A model generated the notes under the pieces. It did no database searches. It worked only from the letters and a program-made list of their open reading frames with translations, and was not told where the DNA came from. Shown piece after piece: positions 1 to 6,197 of a DNA stretch of 6,197 nucleotides; position 1 is the first letter of the stretch; each line of letters opens with the position of its first letter. The translations under genes and the position numbers were made by a program. Source of the DNA: GCA-002712045 sp028112705 (GTDB lineage: Bacteria; Pseudomonadota; Alphaproteobacteria; Rhodobacterales; Rhodobacteraceae); the NCBI GenBank assembly GCA_028112705.1, contig JAOGYN010000033.1, positions 1 through 6,197 of the forward strand, given 5' to 3'.

Positions 1-1
1 G

Positions 2-691
2 AAAATATATGATACACCTAATAATGCTCTCAAAGGCCTATTATTTGATGGAATGACTATTGCAGCAGGTGGTTTTGGATTATGCGGAATACCTGAGCTA
101 CTTATATCTTCTATAAGGGATGCTGGAACAAAGAACCTAACAGTTGCATCAAATAATGCTGGCGTTGATGACTTTGGATTAGGTCTATTGCTACAAACAC
201 GACAAGTGAAAAAAATGATTTCATCTTATGTGGGAGAGAATGACGTATTTATGAAACAATACTTAGCCAACGAACTAGAATTAGAGTTCAACCCACAAGG
301 AACATTAGCTGAACGAATGCGGGCGGGTGGCGCAGGCATACCAGGCTTTTACACAAAGACTGGAGTTGGAACGGTCATTGCCGAAGGCAAAGAACACAAA
401 GATTTTGATGGTGAAACTTATATTTTAGAAACTGGTTTAAAAACTGACATTTCAATCATAAAAGCATGGAAAGCAGACGAAACTGGAAACCTTATCTACA
501 GGAAAACTAGCCGTAATTTTAATCCAGCAGCGGCAACCTGCGGTAAAGTTTGTATTGCTGAAGTGGAAGAAATTGTACCAACAGGGCAATTAGATCCAGA
601 TTTAATACATACACCTGGCATATATGTACATCGAATTGTACAAGGTAAACATGAGAAGAGAATAGAACAAAAAACTATTAGAACCACTTAA
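2..691 (+). CDS. scoA: 3-oxoacid CoA-transferase subunit A, 5'-partial
   Basis: Alpha subunit of a family I CoA-transferase, which moves CoA from succinyl-CoA to acetoacetate (succinyl-CoA:3-ketoacid CoA-transferase) in the cytoplasm together with the B subunit encoded just downstream. The first visible codons read KIYDTPNNALKGLLFDGM, which is the normal N-terminal segment of the family, so the frame runs off the left edge. The ATG at position 53 is internal (M18 of the visible frame), and the true start is probably only a few bases outside the window. The CoA-transferase signature 1 is complete at visible residues 16-31 (DG, then GGF, then GxP). The visible 229 residues are close to the usual 230-235. 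The C-terminal part (SRNFNPA, then EVEEIVPTGQLDPD) also follows the family. Substrate choice within the family (acetoacetate versus other 3-oxoacids, atoD-like) cannot be settled from sequence alone. Confidence 0.93.
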   Translation, partial: KIYDTPNNALKGLLFDGMTIAAGGFGLCGIPELLISSIRDAGTKNLTVASNNAGVDDFGLGLLLQTRQVKKMISSYVGENDVFMKQYLANELELEFNPQGTLAERMRAGGAGIPGFYTKTGVGTVIAEGKEHKDFDGETYILETGLKTDISIIKAWKADETGNLIYRKTSRNFNPAAATCGKVCIAEVEEIVPTGQLDPDLIHTPGIYVHRIVQGKHEKRIEQKTIRTT

Positions 692-705
692 ATAGAATGA
701 CTAAA

Positions 706-731
706 TAAGTACTAAAGTATTTTAGTATTTA
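706..731 (+). repeat. AT-rich hairpin between the two CoA-transferase genes
   Basis: An inverted repeat in the 79-base gap between the A and B subunit genes. Bases 706-716 pair with 721-731 around a GTAT loop: 11 pairs, one of them G-U (709 with 728), of which the inner 7 (TACTAAA/TTTAGTA) are perfect. Only one pair is G-C, so the stem is weak. It is followed by mixed A/T sequence rather than a clean T run, so it is a poor match to an intrinsic terminator. It could be an RNA processing or stability element that sets the A:B ratio, or simply a product of AT-rich sequence. Function is unknown. Confidence 0.35.
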
Positions 732-759
732 AATTTCTATTTAAAATACCCAACTGATT

Positions 760-765
760 GGAGAG
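760..765 (+). promoter_or_regulatory. Ribosome binding site of the B subunit gene
   Basis: GGAGAG lies 5 bases upstream of the ATG at 771. This is a good Shine-Dalgarno match and supports that start. The B subunit gene therefore has its own initiation signal and does not depend on coupling to the A subunit stop, 79 bases upstream. Confidence 0.8.
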
Positions 766-770
766 TAAAG

Positions 771-1397
771 ATGGCATGGGATCGTAATCAAATGGCAGAA
801 CGTGCTGCTAAAGAATTACAAGATGGTTGGTATGTGAACTTGGGGATAGGTATTCCAACTTTGGTTTCTAATTTTATCCCAGACGGTGTTGATGTAACAC
901 TACAATCGGAAAATGGTATGCTGGGGATGGGACCATTTCCAACAGAAGACAAAATAGATCCAGATCTAATAAATGCTGGAAAACAAACCATTACGGAATT
1001 AGATCGAACTTCATATTTTGGATCAGACACCAGTTTTGCTATGATACGAGGTGGAAAAATAAATATGGCCATTCTTGGGGCTATGGAAGTAGCAGAAAAT
1101 GGTGACCTCGCTAATTGGATGATTCCAGGCAAGCTTGTAAAGGGCATGGGTGGAGCTATGGATTTAGTGGCTGGTGTCGGTAGAGTAGTAGTGGTTATGG
1201 ATCATGCTAATAAACGTGGGGAAAGTAAGTTATTAAAACGATGCAGTCTTCCCTTAACTGGAAAAGCTGTTGTCCATCGAATAATTACTAACCTTGGAGT
1301 ATTAGATGTTGTACCTGGGGGCTTAAAAGTTATTGAACTCGCAGAGGGCGTGACCATGGATGAGATCAAAGCCGTTACTGAAGCAACGCTTGTATAA
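771..1397 (+). CDS. scoB: 3-oxoacid CoA-transferase subunit B
   Basis: Beta subunit of the succinyl-CoA:3-ketoacid CoA-transferase. It carries the catalytic glutamate that forms the enzyme-CoA thioester during ping-pong CoA exchange between succinyl-CoA and acetoacetate. The SENG motif is at residues 46-49, making E47 the catalytic residue, and it is followed by the family's GMLGMGPFP stretch. The GxGIPT element is at 25-30, and the WMIPGK and KGMGGAMDLV blocks are present. At 208 residues it is the usual length for a separate B subunit (about 208-220). The start is fixed by the MAWDRNQMA N-terminus, typical of the family, and by GGAGAG 5 bases upstream. It lies in the same direction as the A subunit gene and is probably co-transcribed with it. 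It ends 30 bases from the convergent folD, with no clear terminator. An atoA-like substrate preference cannot be excluded. Confidence 0.95.
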   Translation: MAWDRNQMAERAAKELQDGWYVNLGIGIPTLVSNFIPDGVDVTLQSENGMLGMGPFPTEDKIDPDLINAGKQTITELDRTSYFGSDTSFAMIRGGKINMAILGAMEVAENGDLANWMIPGKLVKGMGGAMDLVAGVGRVVVVMDHANKRGESKLLKRCSLPLTGKAVVHRIITNLGVLDVVPGGLKVIELAEGVTMDEIKAVTEATLV

Positions 1398-1427
1398 AAC
1401 TTTCTTAACTTTAAAATTTACTAAAAA

Positions 1428-2327
1428 TTAGGCGCTAAGACCCTCTGGTTCTGTTAAATTGTTAGCTCTACAACAGGCTGTAACCGTATTTGCTAAAAGA
1501 CAAGCTATTGTCATGGGACCTACACCACCAGGAACCGGAGTAATAGCTCCAGCAACTTGAGCAGCACTTTTATAATCCACATCACCCACTAATTTTGTCT
1601 TACCTTCTTTTTCAGGATGGGGAATTCTATTAATGCCAACGTCAATTACAGTAGCTCCTTCAGAAATCCAATCTGCATTGATCATTTCTGGTCGACCCAC
1701 AGCCGCAACAATAATGTCAGCTCGGCGGCAAATGTTTTTAATATCTTTTGTTCTACTATGTGCAATCGTAACTGTACAACTATCTTGCAATAACAGGTTA
1801 GCCATTGGTTTCCCAACTATATTTGAACGACCTACGACTACAGCATTCAATCCAGATAAGCTTCCATGATGATCTCTCAACATCATCAAACAACCCAAAG
1901 GTGTACAAGGGACCATGGATTTTTGCCCAGTACCCAATCTTCCAACATTGGAAATATGAAACCCATCAACATCTTTATCAGGTGAAATCGAATTAATAAC
2001 AAGATCTTCGTTTATATGACCTGGTAAGGGCAGTTGACAAAGAATACCGTGGATTGTGGGGTCTTCATTTAAGCTTTCTATTAATTTCAATAGTTTTTCT
2101 TCAGGCGTATTTACATCCAATTTATGTTCAACTGATTTCATACCAACAGCTAAGGTTTGTTCACCTTTGTTACGCACATAAACCTTTGAGGCAGGATCCT
2201 CTCCAACTAAGACAACCGCCAAGCCTGGAACTATTCCATGATCAGCTTTTAGATGGGCTACATGTTTAGCAACTTTATTGCGCACAGACTCTGAGAACTC
2301 TTTCCCACTAATTATTTTCGCAATCAT
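1428..2327 (-). CDS. folD: Bifunctional methylene-THF dehydrogenase / methenyl-THF cyclohydrolase
   Basis: Cytoplasmic one-carbon enzyme that interconverts 5,10-methylene-THF, 5,10-methenyl-THF and 10-formyl-THF using NADP(H). At 299 residues it is full length. The catalytic YVxxK motif is at residues 50-54 (Y50, K54). Q98 sits in GILCQLPLP and D121 in DKDVDGF, so the three key active-site positions K54, Q98 and D121 are intact. The Rossmann-type cofactor loop GRSNIVGKP is at 166-174, and the second family signature PGGVGPMT is at 266-273. The run YVRNKGEQT is of a type I recall from alphaproteobacterial FolD. The ATG at 2327 is preceded, on the minus strand, by an AAGGA ribosome site 8 bases away. 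The gene lies 58 bases downstream of fhs in the same direction, and the two catalyse successive steps of the formate/THF route, so co-transcription is likely. The gap between them has no convincing promoter or terminator. Confidence 0.97.
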   Translation of the reverse strand: MIAKIISGKEFSESVRNKVAKHVAHLKADHGIVPGLAVVLVGEDPASKVYVRNKGEQTLAVGMKSVEHKLDVNTPEEKLLKLIESLNEDPTIHGILCQLPLPGHINEDLVINSISPDKDVDGFHISNVGRLGTGQKSMVPCTPLGCLMMLRDHHGSLSGLNAVVVGRSNIVGKPMANLLLQDSCTVTIAHSRTKDIKNICRRADIIVAAVGRPEMINADWISEGATVIDVGINRIPHPEKEGKTKLVGDVDYKSAAQVAGAITPVPGGVGPMTIACLLANTVTACCRANNLTEPEGLSA

Positions 2328-2385
2328 GCAAATATTCCTTTTTTTTAAACGACAATAATACCTATACTAGAGTTCAAACAATTCT

Positions 2386-4062
2386 TTAGAACAAACCTTC
2401 AATATCACCAGATTCATTCAAACCTATGGCCTCAGCAGCAGGTTTTCTTGGCAGACCTGGCATCGTCATGATTTCTCCACAAATTGCCACAATAAAACCA
2501 GCACCAGCTGATAATCGAACTTCACGGATAGGTACCGAATGTCCAGTTGGAGCTCCGCGCAAACTAGGATCAGTAGAAAAACTATACTGCGTCTTAGCCA
2601 TACAAATTGGTAGGTTTTTATAACCTTGATCTTCCCAGGCTCTTAATTGATCGCGAATTTTCTTATCAGCTAAAACTTCATCTGCTCGGTAAATTCGTTT
2701 TGAAATTGTTTCAATCTTTTCCATCAAAGGCATATCATCAGGATAAATTGGTGCAAAATTAGCTGAATCAGCATCTACTATTTCAACCACTCTTTTAGCT
2801 AAAGCTTCTGAACCTTTTGAACCAAACTCCCAATGTTTTGACAGAATAGCCTCAGAACCCATTGATGAAACGTAATCTTTTATCGCTTGAACTTCTTGAT
2901 CAGTGTCCGTTACAAAATGATTGATTGCTACCACAACAGGAACACCAAAAGATTTTATATTCTCAATATGTCGTCCAAGATTAGGACAACCCTTTACTAC
3001 TGCTTCTACGTTCTCAGGTCCCAAGTCTGCCTTTGCAACTCCACCATTCATTTTCATGGCTCTAACTGTCGCAACTAAAACAACAGCTGCCGGTGAAATT
3101 CCTGCCTTCCTACACTTTATATTAAGAAACTTTTCAGCACCCAAATCTGCTCCAAAGCCTGCCTCAGTAACTACATAATCAGCCAATTTTAAAGCAGTTT
3201 TTGTTGCTACAACTGAATTGCACCCATGAGCAATATTAGCAAATGGCCCACCATGAACTAAAGCTGGGTTATTTTCTAAAGTCTGTACTAGATTGGGTTG
3301 CATTGCGTCTTTTAAAAGAACTGTCATTGCTCCATCAGCTTTTATATCACGACAAAACACGGGAGTTCTATCTCTACGGTAGGCAACAATTATATTCCCT
3401 AATCGTTTTTCAAGATCCGCTAAATCATTGGCCAGGCACAAACATGCCATAACTTCAGATGCTACCGTAATATCAAAGCCAGCCTCTCTAGGAAATCCAT
3501 TAGACACACCGCCTAGAGATGCAGTAATTTGTCTTAAAGCCCTATCATTCATATCTACAACCCGACGCCAAACCACCCTGCGAGTATCAATATCTAAATC
3601 ATTACCCCAATAAATATGATTATCAACCATAGCAGATAAAAGGTTGTGTGCAGAAGTGATGGCATGAAAATCACCAGTAAAATGCAAGTTCATTTCTTCC
3701 ATTGGTACAACTTGTGCATAACCACCACCGGCCGCCCCACCTTTCATACCAAAACATGGACCCAAAGAGGCCTCACGAATACACACCGCTGCTTTTTTAC
3801 CAATCGCATTTAACCCATCACCCAATCCAACGGTAGTGGTTGTTTTACCTTCACCGGCTGGTGTTGGGTTAATTGCGGTAACGAGTATTAAGTTGCCATA
3901 GGAATTATTATCTAAAGATTTTATGAATTCTTCACTAATTTTAGCTTTATCGTGACCGTAAGGAAGTAAATCTTTAGACCCTATTCCTAACTTTTCGCCA
4001 ATTTCTTGAATTGGTAGCTTATTTGCTTCTCTTGCTATTTCAATATCTGATTTATAACTCAT
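2386..4062 (-). CDS. fhs: Formate--tetrahydrofolate ligase (10-formyl-THF synthetase)
   Basis: Joins formate to tetrahydrofolate with ATP, giving 10-formyl-THF, which FolD, encoded downstream, can take on to methenyl- and methylene-THF. It can also run in reverse to release formate during C1 oxidation. With the ATG at 4062 the protein has 558 residues, the usual family length. The nucleotide-binding loop TPAGEGKTTTT is at 67-77 (K73), followed by R96 and E97. Family signature 1 (GMKGGAAGGGY) is at 105-115 and signature 2 (VATVRAMKMNGG) at 330-341. The GGPFANIAHG block is at 271-280. The frame stays open upstream to a TTG at 4128, which would give 580 residues. I prefer the ATG because MSYKSDIEIAREA is the normal family N-terminus, a GGGA ribosome site lies 6 bases upstream, and the 22-residue extension resembles nothing in the family and overlaps a candidate promoter. 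Around E97 the sequence is REASLGPCFG, where I recall REPSLGP as the common form. The DNA reads clearly as GCC (Ala). Confidence 0.97.
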   Translation of the reverse strand: MSYKSDIEIAREANKLPIQEIGEKLGIGSKDLLPYGHDKAKISEEFIKSLDNNSYGNLILVTAINPTPAGEGKTTTTVGLGDGLNAIGKKAAVCIREASLGPCFGMKGGAAGGGYAQVVPMEEMNLHFTGDFHAITSAHNLLSAMVDNHIYWGNDLDIDTRRVVWRRVVDMNDRALRQITASLGGVSNGFPREAGFDITVASEVMACLCLANDLADLEKRLGNIIVAYRRDRTPVFCRDIKADGAMTVLLKDAMQPNLVQTLENNPALVHGGPFANIAHGCNSVVATKTALKLADYVVTEAGFGADLGAEKFLNIKCRKAGISPAAVVLVATVRAMKMNGGVAKADLGPENVEAVVKGCPNLGRHIENIKSFGVPVVVAINHFVTDTDQEVQAIKDYVSSMGSEAILSKHWEFGSKGSEALAKRVVEIVDADSANFAPIYPDDMPLMEKIETISKRIYRADEVLADKKIRDQLRAWEDQGYKNLPICMAKTQYSFSTDPSLRGAPTGHSVPIREVRLSAGAGFIVAICGEIMTMPGLPRKPAAEAIGLNESGDIEGLF

Positions 4063-4096
4063 AATGATTCCCAGCTCATTTAAAAGATTTTTTATT

Positions 4097-4128
4097 TTCT
4101 CGTATAATCGAGAATTATGAAAAATCAA
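4097..4128 (-). promoter_or_regulatory. Candidate fhs promoter with overlapping inverted repeat
   Basis: Read on the minus strand, TTGATT (4128-4123) and TATACG (4106-4101) are separated by 16 bases. They match the sigma-70 -35 and -10 consensus at 4 of 6 positions each. A perfect 6-base inverted repeat, TTCTCG-N6-CGAGAA, occupies 4097-4114 and covers the -10 element, the usual place for a repressor operator. Transcription would begin around 4094, leaving a leader of about 30 bases before the fhs ATG, which is a sensible distance. In an AT-rich region a promoter match of this quality can occur by chance, and the repeat could instead act as an RNA hairpin. No regulator is identifiable. Confidence 0.33.
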
Positions 4129-4184
4129 TTTAAAATAAAAGACATTTTTTTGTTTAAAATAGTCTTAGCTTAAATTCTAGGAAG

Positions 4185-4210
4185 CTTACTAATAGTACTA
4201 TTCATGTAAG
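4185..4210 (-). repeat. Palindrome-centred hairpin downstream of ftsH
   Basis: The 12-base perfect palindrome AATAGTACTATT (4191-4202) is flanked by a second matching pair, CTTAC at 4185-4189 and GTAAG at 4206-4210. Together they fold into one hairpin with a small internal loop (T opposite CAT). On the minus strand it begins 33 bases after the ftsH stop codon. No T run follows it, so it is not a standard intrinsic terminator. It may protect the 3' end of the ftsH message, bind a dimeric protein, or be fortuitous. Confidence 0.35.
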
Positions 4211-4242
4211 TATAAGTATTAAGAAGAAATGAATACCATAAT

Positions 4243-6147
4243 TTATATTGGTTTTGGCTTCATAACACCCTTAGAACTTACTGACTTCTTGCTTTTAGGT
4301 ATTGAGGTAATAGAATTATCCTCTGAAGATGAGTCATCTGTATCATCATCATGAGGTAGATCTCCCCTCATAACTCTTTTAATTTCATCGCCAGTTAAAG
4401 TTTCATATTCCAACAAACCTTGAGCTAGTCTATCAAATTCCTTTGATTTTTCTAGTATGATTTTTTTAGCTAACTTATATCCATTATCAATTAAATTCTT
4501 AACTTCTGTTTCAACCACTTCTTTAGTTTTTGCTGAGATCGAAAATCCAGCAGTTCCACCGGTATAACCCTCATGTGCTTCGGCGTAGTCAATATTACCA
4601 ACTTTATCCGACATACCCCAGCGCATCACCATAGCTCTCGCTAATTGGCTAGCCATTTGAATATCTCCAGATGGTCCATTGGATATACGATCCTCACCAT
4701 ATTTAACAATCTCTGCTGCTTTCCCAGCCATGGTCATCGCGATTTTTTGTTCACACTGGTTTTTATGCCAATTTAATTGATCCATCTCTGGTAGAGACAT
4801 CACCATTCCAAGAGCACCACCTCTAGGAATAATAGTCGCCTTATAGACAGGGTCACATTCTGGTAGACTTATTCCTACTAAAGCGTGGCCAGCTTCATGA
4901 TAAGCAGTCATTTCCTTCTGTGCCGGTGTCATCACCATTGATCTTCTTTCAGCACCCATCATCACTTTATCTTTTGCCTGCTCAAAATCTTCCATGCCAA
5001 CCATTCGCTTACCAAAACGAGCTGCCATTAATGCGGCCTCATTTACCAAATTTGCTAAATCAGCACCTGACATACCAGGTGTCCCTCGTGCTATAATTCT
5101 AAGATCAACATTTGGTCCTATCTTAATTTTTTTGCCATGTACCTTAAGTATCTTTTCTCTACCTTTTATATCAGGAACAGGAACCTGTACTTCTCTATCA
5201 AACCTACCTGGGCGCAAAAGTGCTGGATCAAGAACATCTCTTCTATTTGTTGCAGCAACAATGATAACCCCATCATTTTCCTCAAACCCATCCATTTCTA
5301 CTAATAACTGGTTTAAGGTTTGCTCACGTTCATCGTTACCACCGCCATATCCCGCACCCCTGTGACGACCTACAGCATCAATTTCATCTATAAATACAAT
5401 GCATGGTGAATTTTTTTTCGCTTGCTCAAACATATCACGAACCCGGCTTGCCCCCACACCAACAAACATTTCAACAAAATCAGAGCCGGAAATAGTGAAG
5501 AATGGGACTCCAGCTTCACCAGCAATGGCTCTTGCTAGTAGCGTTTTACCCGTACCGGGAGGCCCTACTAATAAAGCGCCAGTCGGAATTTTGCCACCTA
5601 ATTTTGAGAATTTTTGTGGATTTCTTAAAAACTCTACAATTTCTTCTAATTCTTCTTTTGCTTCATCAATCCCAGCAACATCATCAAATGTAACTTTACC
5701 AGAAGCTTCTGTTAGCAGCTTTGCCTTAGATTTTCCAAAGCCCATTGCACCGCCTCGGCCACCACCCTGCATGCGGTTCATAAAGAAAAACCAAACCCCT
5801 ATTAATAAAAGAAAAGGTAAAATATTCATTAAAAAGACTGATAAACCACCAGACTCTTGCGGTTCACCCCTTATTTCCACACCAGCATTTAATAATCGAT
5901 CAGTCATCTGATCGTCCCTAGGATTAATGGTATAATAGGATTTCCCATCTGACCCTGAGACAATTAACTTTTCTCCGTCAACCGTTACATATTGAACATT
6001 TCCTGCTTCAGCTTGCCTAATAAACTCTGAATAAGTAATTTCAGTTGTATTACCACCTAATGGTGAACCTGAGTTCATTAAATTAAATAATGCAAAAACA
6101 AGTAAAAATAATACTGCCCAAAAAGCGAAATTTTTTATATTGCCCAA
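4243..6147 (-). CDS. ftsH: ATP-dependent zinc metalloprotease FtsH
   Basis: Membrane-anchored AAA+ protease that extracts and degrades damaged membrane proteins and short-lived cytoplasmic regulators, normally as a hexamer. The first membrane segment is at about residues 8-23, followed by a periplasmic FtsH-extracellular domain (about 25-101) and a second membrane segment (about 103-122). The AAA+ domain has Walker A GPPGTGKT at 195-202, pore loop FVG at 228-230, Walker B VFIDEID at 251-257, and a second region of homology ending in LLRPGRFDR with arginine fingers R312 and R315. The zinc site is HEAGH at 417-421, with D495 as the likely third ligand. At 634 residues the length is usual. The start codon is TTG at 6147, chosen because the codon immediately before it in frame is a stop, GGAGA lies 6 bases upstream, and MGNIKNFAFW is a typical N-terminus. 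The first in-frame ATG (M24) would remove the first membrane segment. The tail (about 598-634) is acidic and serine-rich, then lysine-rich, and looks disordered. Confidence 0.97.
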   Translation of the reverse strand: MGNIKNFAFWAVLFLLVFALFNLMNSGSPLGGNTTEITYSEFIRQAEAGNVQYVTVDGEKLIVSGSDGKSYYTINPRDDQMTDRLLNAGVEIRGEPQESGGLSVFLMNILPFLLLIGVWFFFMNRMQGGGRGGAMGFGKSKAKLLTEASGKVTFDDVAGIDEAKEELEEIVEFLRNPQKFSKLGGKIPTGALLVGPPGTGKTLLARAIAGEAGVPFFTISGSDFVEMFVGVGASRVRDMFEQAKKNSPCIVFIDEIDAVGRHRGAGYGGGNDEREQTLNQLLVEMDGFEENDGVIIVAATNRRDVLDPALLRPGRFDREVQVPVPDIKGREKILKVHGKKIKIGPNVDLRIIARGTPGMSGADLANLVNEAALMAARFGKRMVGMEDFEQAKDKVMMGAERRSMVMTPAQKEMTAYHEAGHALVGISLPECDPVYKATIIPRGGALGMVMSLPEMDQLNWHKNQCEQKIAMTMAGKAAEIVKYGEDRISNGPSGDIQMASQLARAMVMRWGMSDKVGNIDYAEAHEGYTGGTAGFSISAKTKEVVETEVKNLIDNGYKLAKKIILEKSKEFDRLAQGLLEYETLTGDEIKRVMRGDLPHDDDTDDSSSEDNSITSIPKSKKSVSSKGVMKPKPI

Positions 6148-6153
6148 TTATTG

Positions 6154-6158
6154 TCTCC
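6154..6158 (-). promoter_or_regulatory. Ribosome binding site deciding the TTG start of ftsH
   Basis: On the minus strand GGAGA stands 6 bases before the TTG at 6147. The codon directly before that TTG, in the same frame, is TAA (6150-6148), so no longer in-frame start exists. The good spacing supports TTG as the real initiator. Confidence 0.7.
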
Positions 6159-6197
6159 AGATCAAAATGTTTACAGTCTTCTTTACATAACTAACAA

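Noticed and set aside
788..1147. Open frame of 119 codons on the - strand
   Set aside because: Antisense to the catalytic half of the CoA-transferase B subunit, which is unmistakable; no independent support.
2328..2385. Possible separate folD promoter (TTGTTT, 15 bases, TATTAT on the minus strand)
   Set aside because: The -35 match is only 3 of 6 and the spacing is short; co-transcription with fhs is the simpler reading.
4129..4161. Direct repeat TTTAAAATA (4129-4137 and 4153-4161) and the arms AAGAC/GTCTT (4139-4143, 4162-4166)
   Set aside because: Short and almost pure A/T in an AT-rich spacer, with a long loop between the arms; indistinguishable from chance.
4063..4242. Folate (THF) riboswitch or other leader RNA before fhs
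   Set aside because: The spacer is very AT-rich, with only two small stems and no conserved core I can recognise from a known riboswitch class.
4994..5365. Open frame of 123 codons on the + strand
   Set aside because: Antisense to the conserved AAA+ domain of ftsH; no recognisable protein features.
5399..5911. Open frame of 170 codons on the + strand
   Set aside because: It lies entirely antisense within the AAA+ and N-terminal part of ftsH, its composition is low-complexity (Ser/Pro/Thr-rich) as expected of a reversed conserved gene, and it resembles no family I know.
6161..6197. Promoter for ftsH at the right edge (TTGTTA, 16 bases, TGTAAA on the minus strand)
   Set aside because: The match is weak and the -35 lies at the very end of the window, so context is missing; there is no heat-shock-type consensus.
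1..6197. A novel defence, mobile or biosynthetic system
   Set aside because: All five genes are well-known housekeeping or metabolic families with intact motifs, and the remaining gaps are under 200 bases with no room for a further gene.

Overview
The window is an ordinary chromosomal stretch of an AT-rich, probably alphaproteobacterial genome. FtsH and FolD carry variants that I recall as alphaproteobacterial (for example YVRNKGEQT in FolD, and the FtsH region after the zinc site with CDPVYKATIIPRGGALGM and GKAAEI). The low GC and short intergenic spaces would fit a marine lineage, such as a low-GC relative of Rhodobacterales. That placement rests on remembered family patterns, not on a search.

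Layout. On the + strand, a two-gene unit encodes the A and B subunits of a 3-oxoacid (succinyl-CoA:acetoacetate) CoA-transferase. The A gene is cut at its extreme 5' end by the window edge. The two genes are separated by 79 bases holding an AT-rich hairpin. This unit converges, across only 30 bases, on a minus-strand series read from the right edge leftwards: ftsH, then fhs (formate--tetrahydrofolate ligase), then folD (methylene-THF dehydrogenase/methenyl-THF cyclohydrolase). All five genes look intact apart from the edge truncation, with their key catalytic residues present.

How they work together. Fhs and FolD form one route between formate, 10-formyl-THF, 5,10-methenyl-THF and 5,10-methylene-THF. 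They lie in the same direction 58 bases apart and are probably co-transcribed. FtsH, the membrane AAA+ zinc protease, is upstream of them but is separated by 180 bases from the fhs ATG chosen here. That gap contains two inverted repeats and a candidate promoter for fhs, so fhs-folD may be its own unit. The CoA-transferase pair activates acetoacetate with succinyl-CoA and has no evident functional link to the minus-strand genes.

I found no tRNA, rRNA, mobile element, CRISPR array, riboswitch of a class I recognise, or novel gene system. The points worth a second look are small: two start-codon questions (ftsH on TTG, and fhs, where an upstream TTG gives an over-long version), an inverted repeat over the candidate fhs promoter, and two intergenic hairpins.
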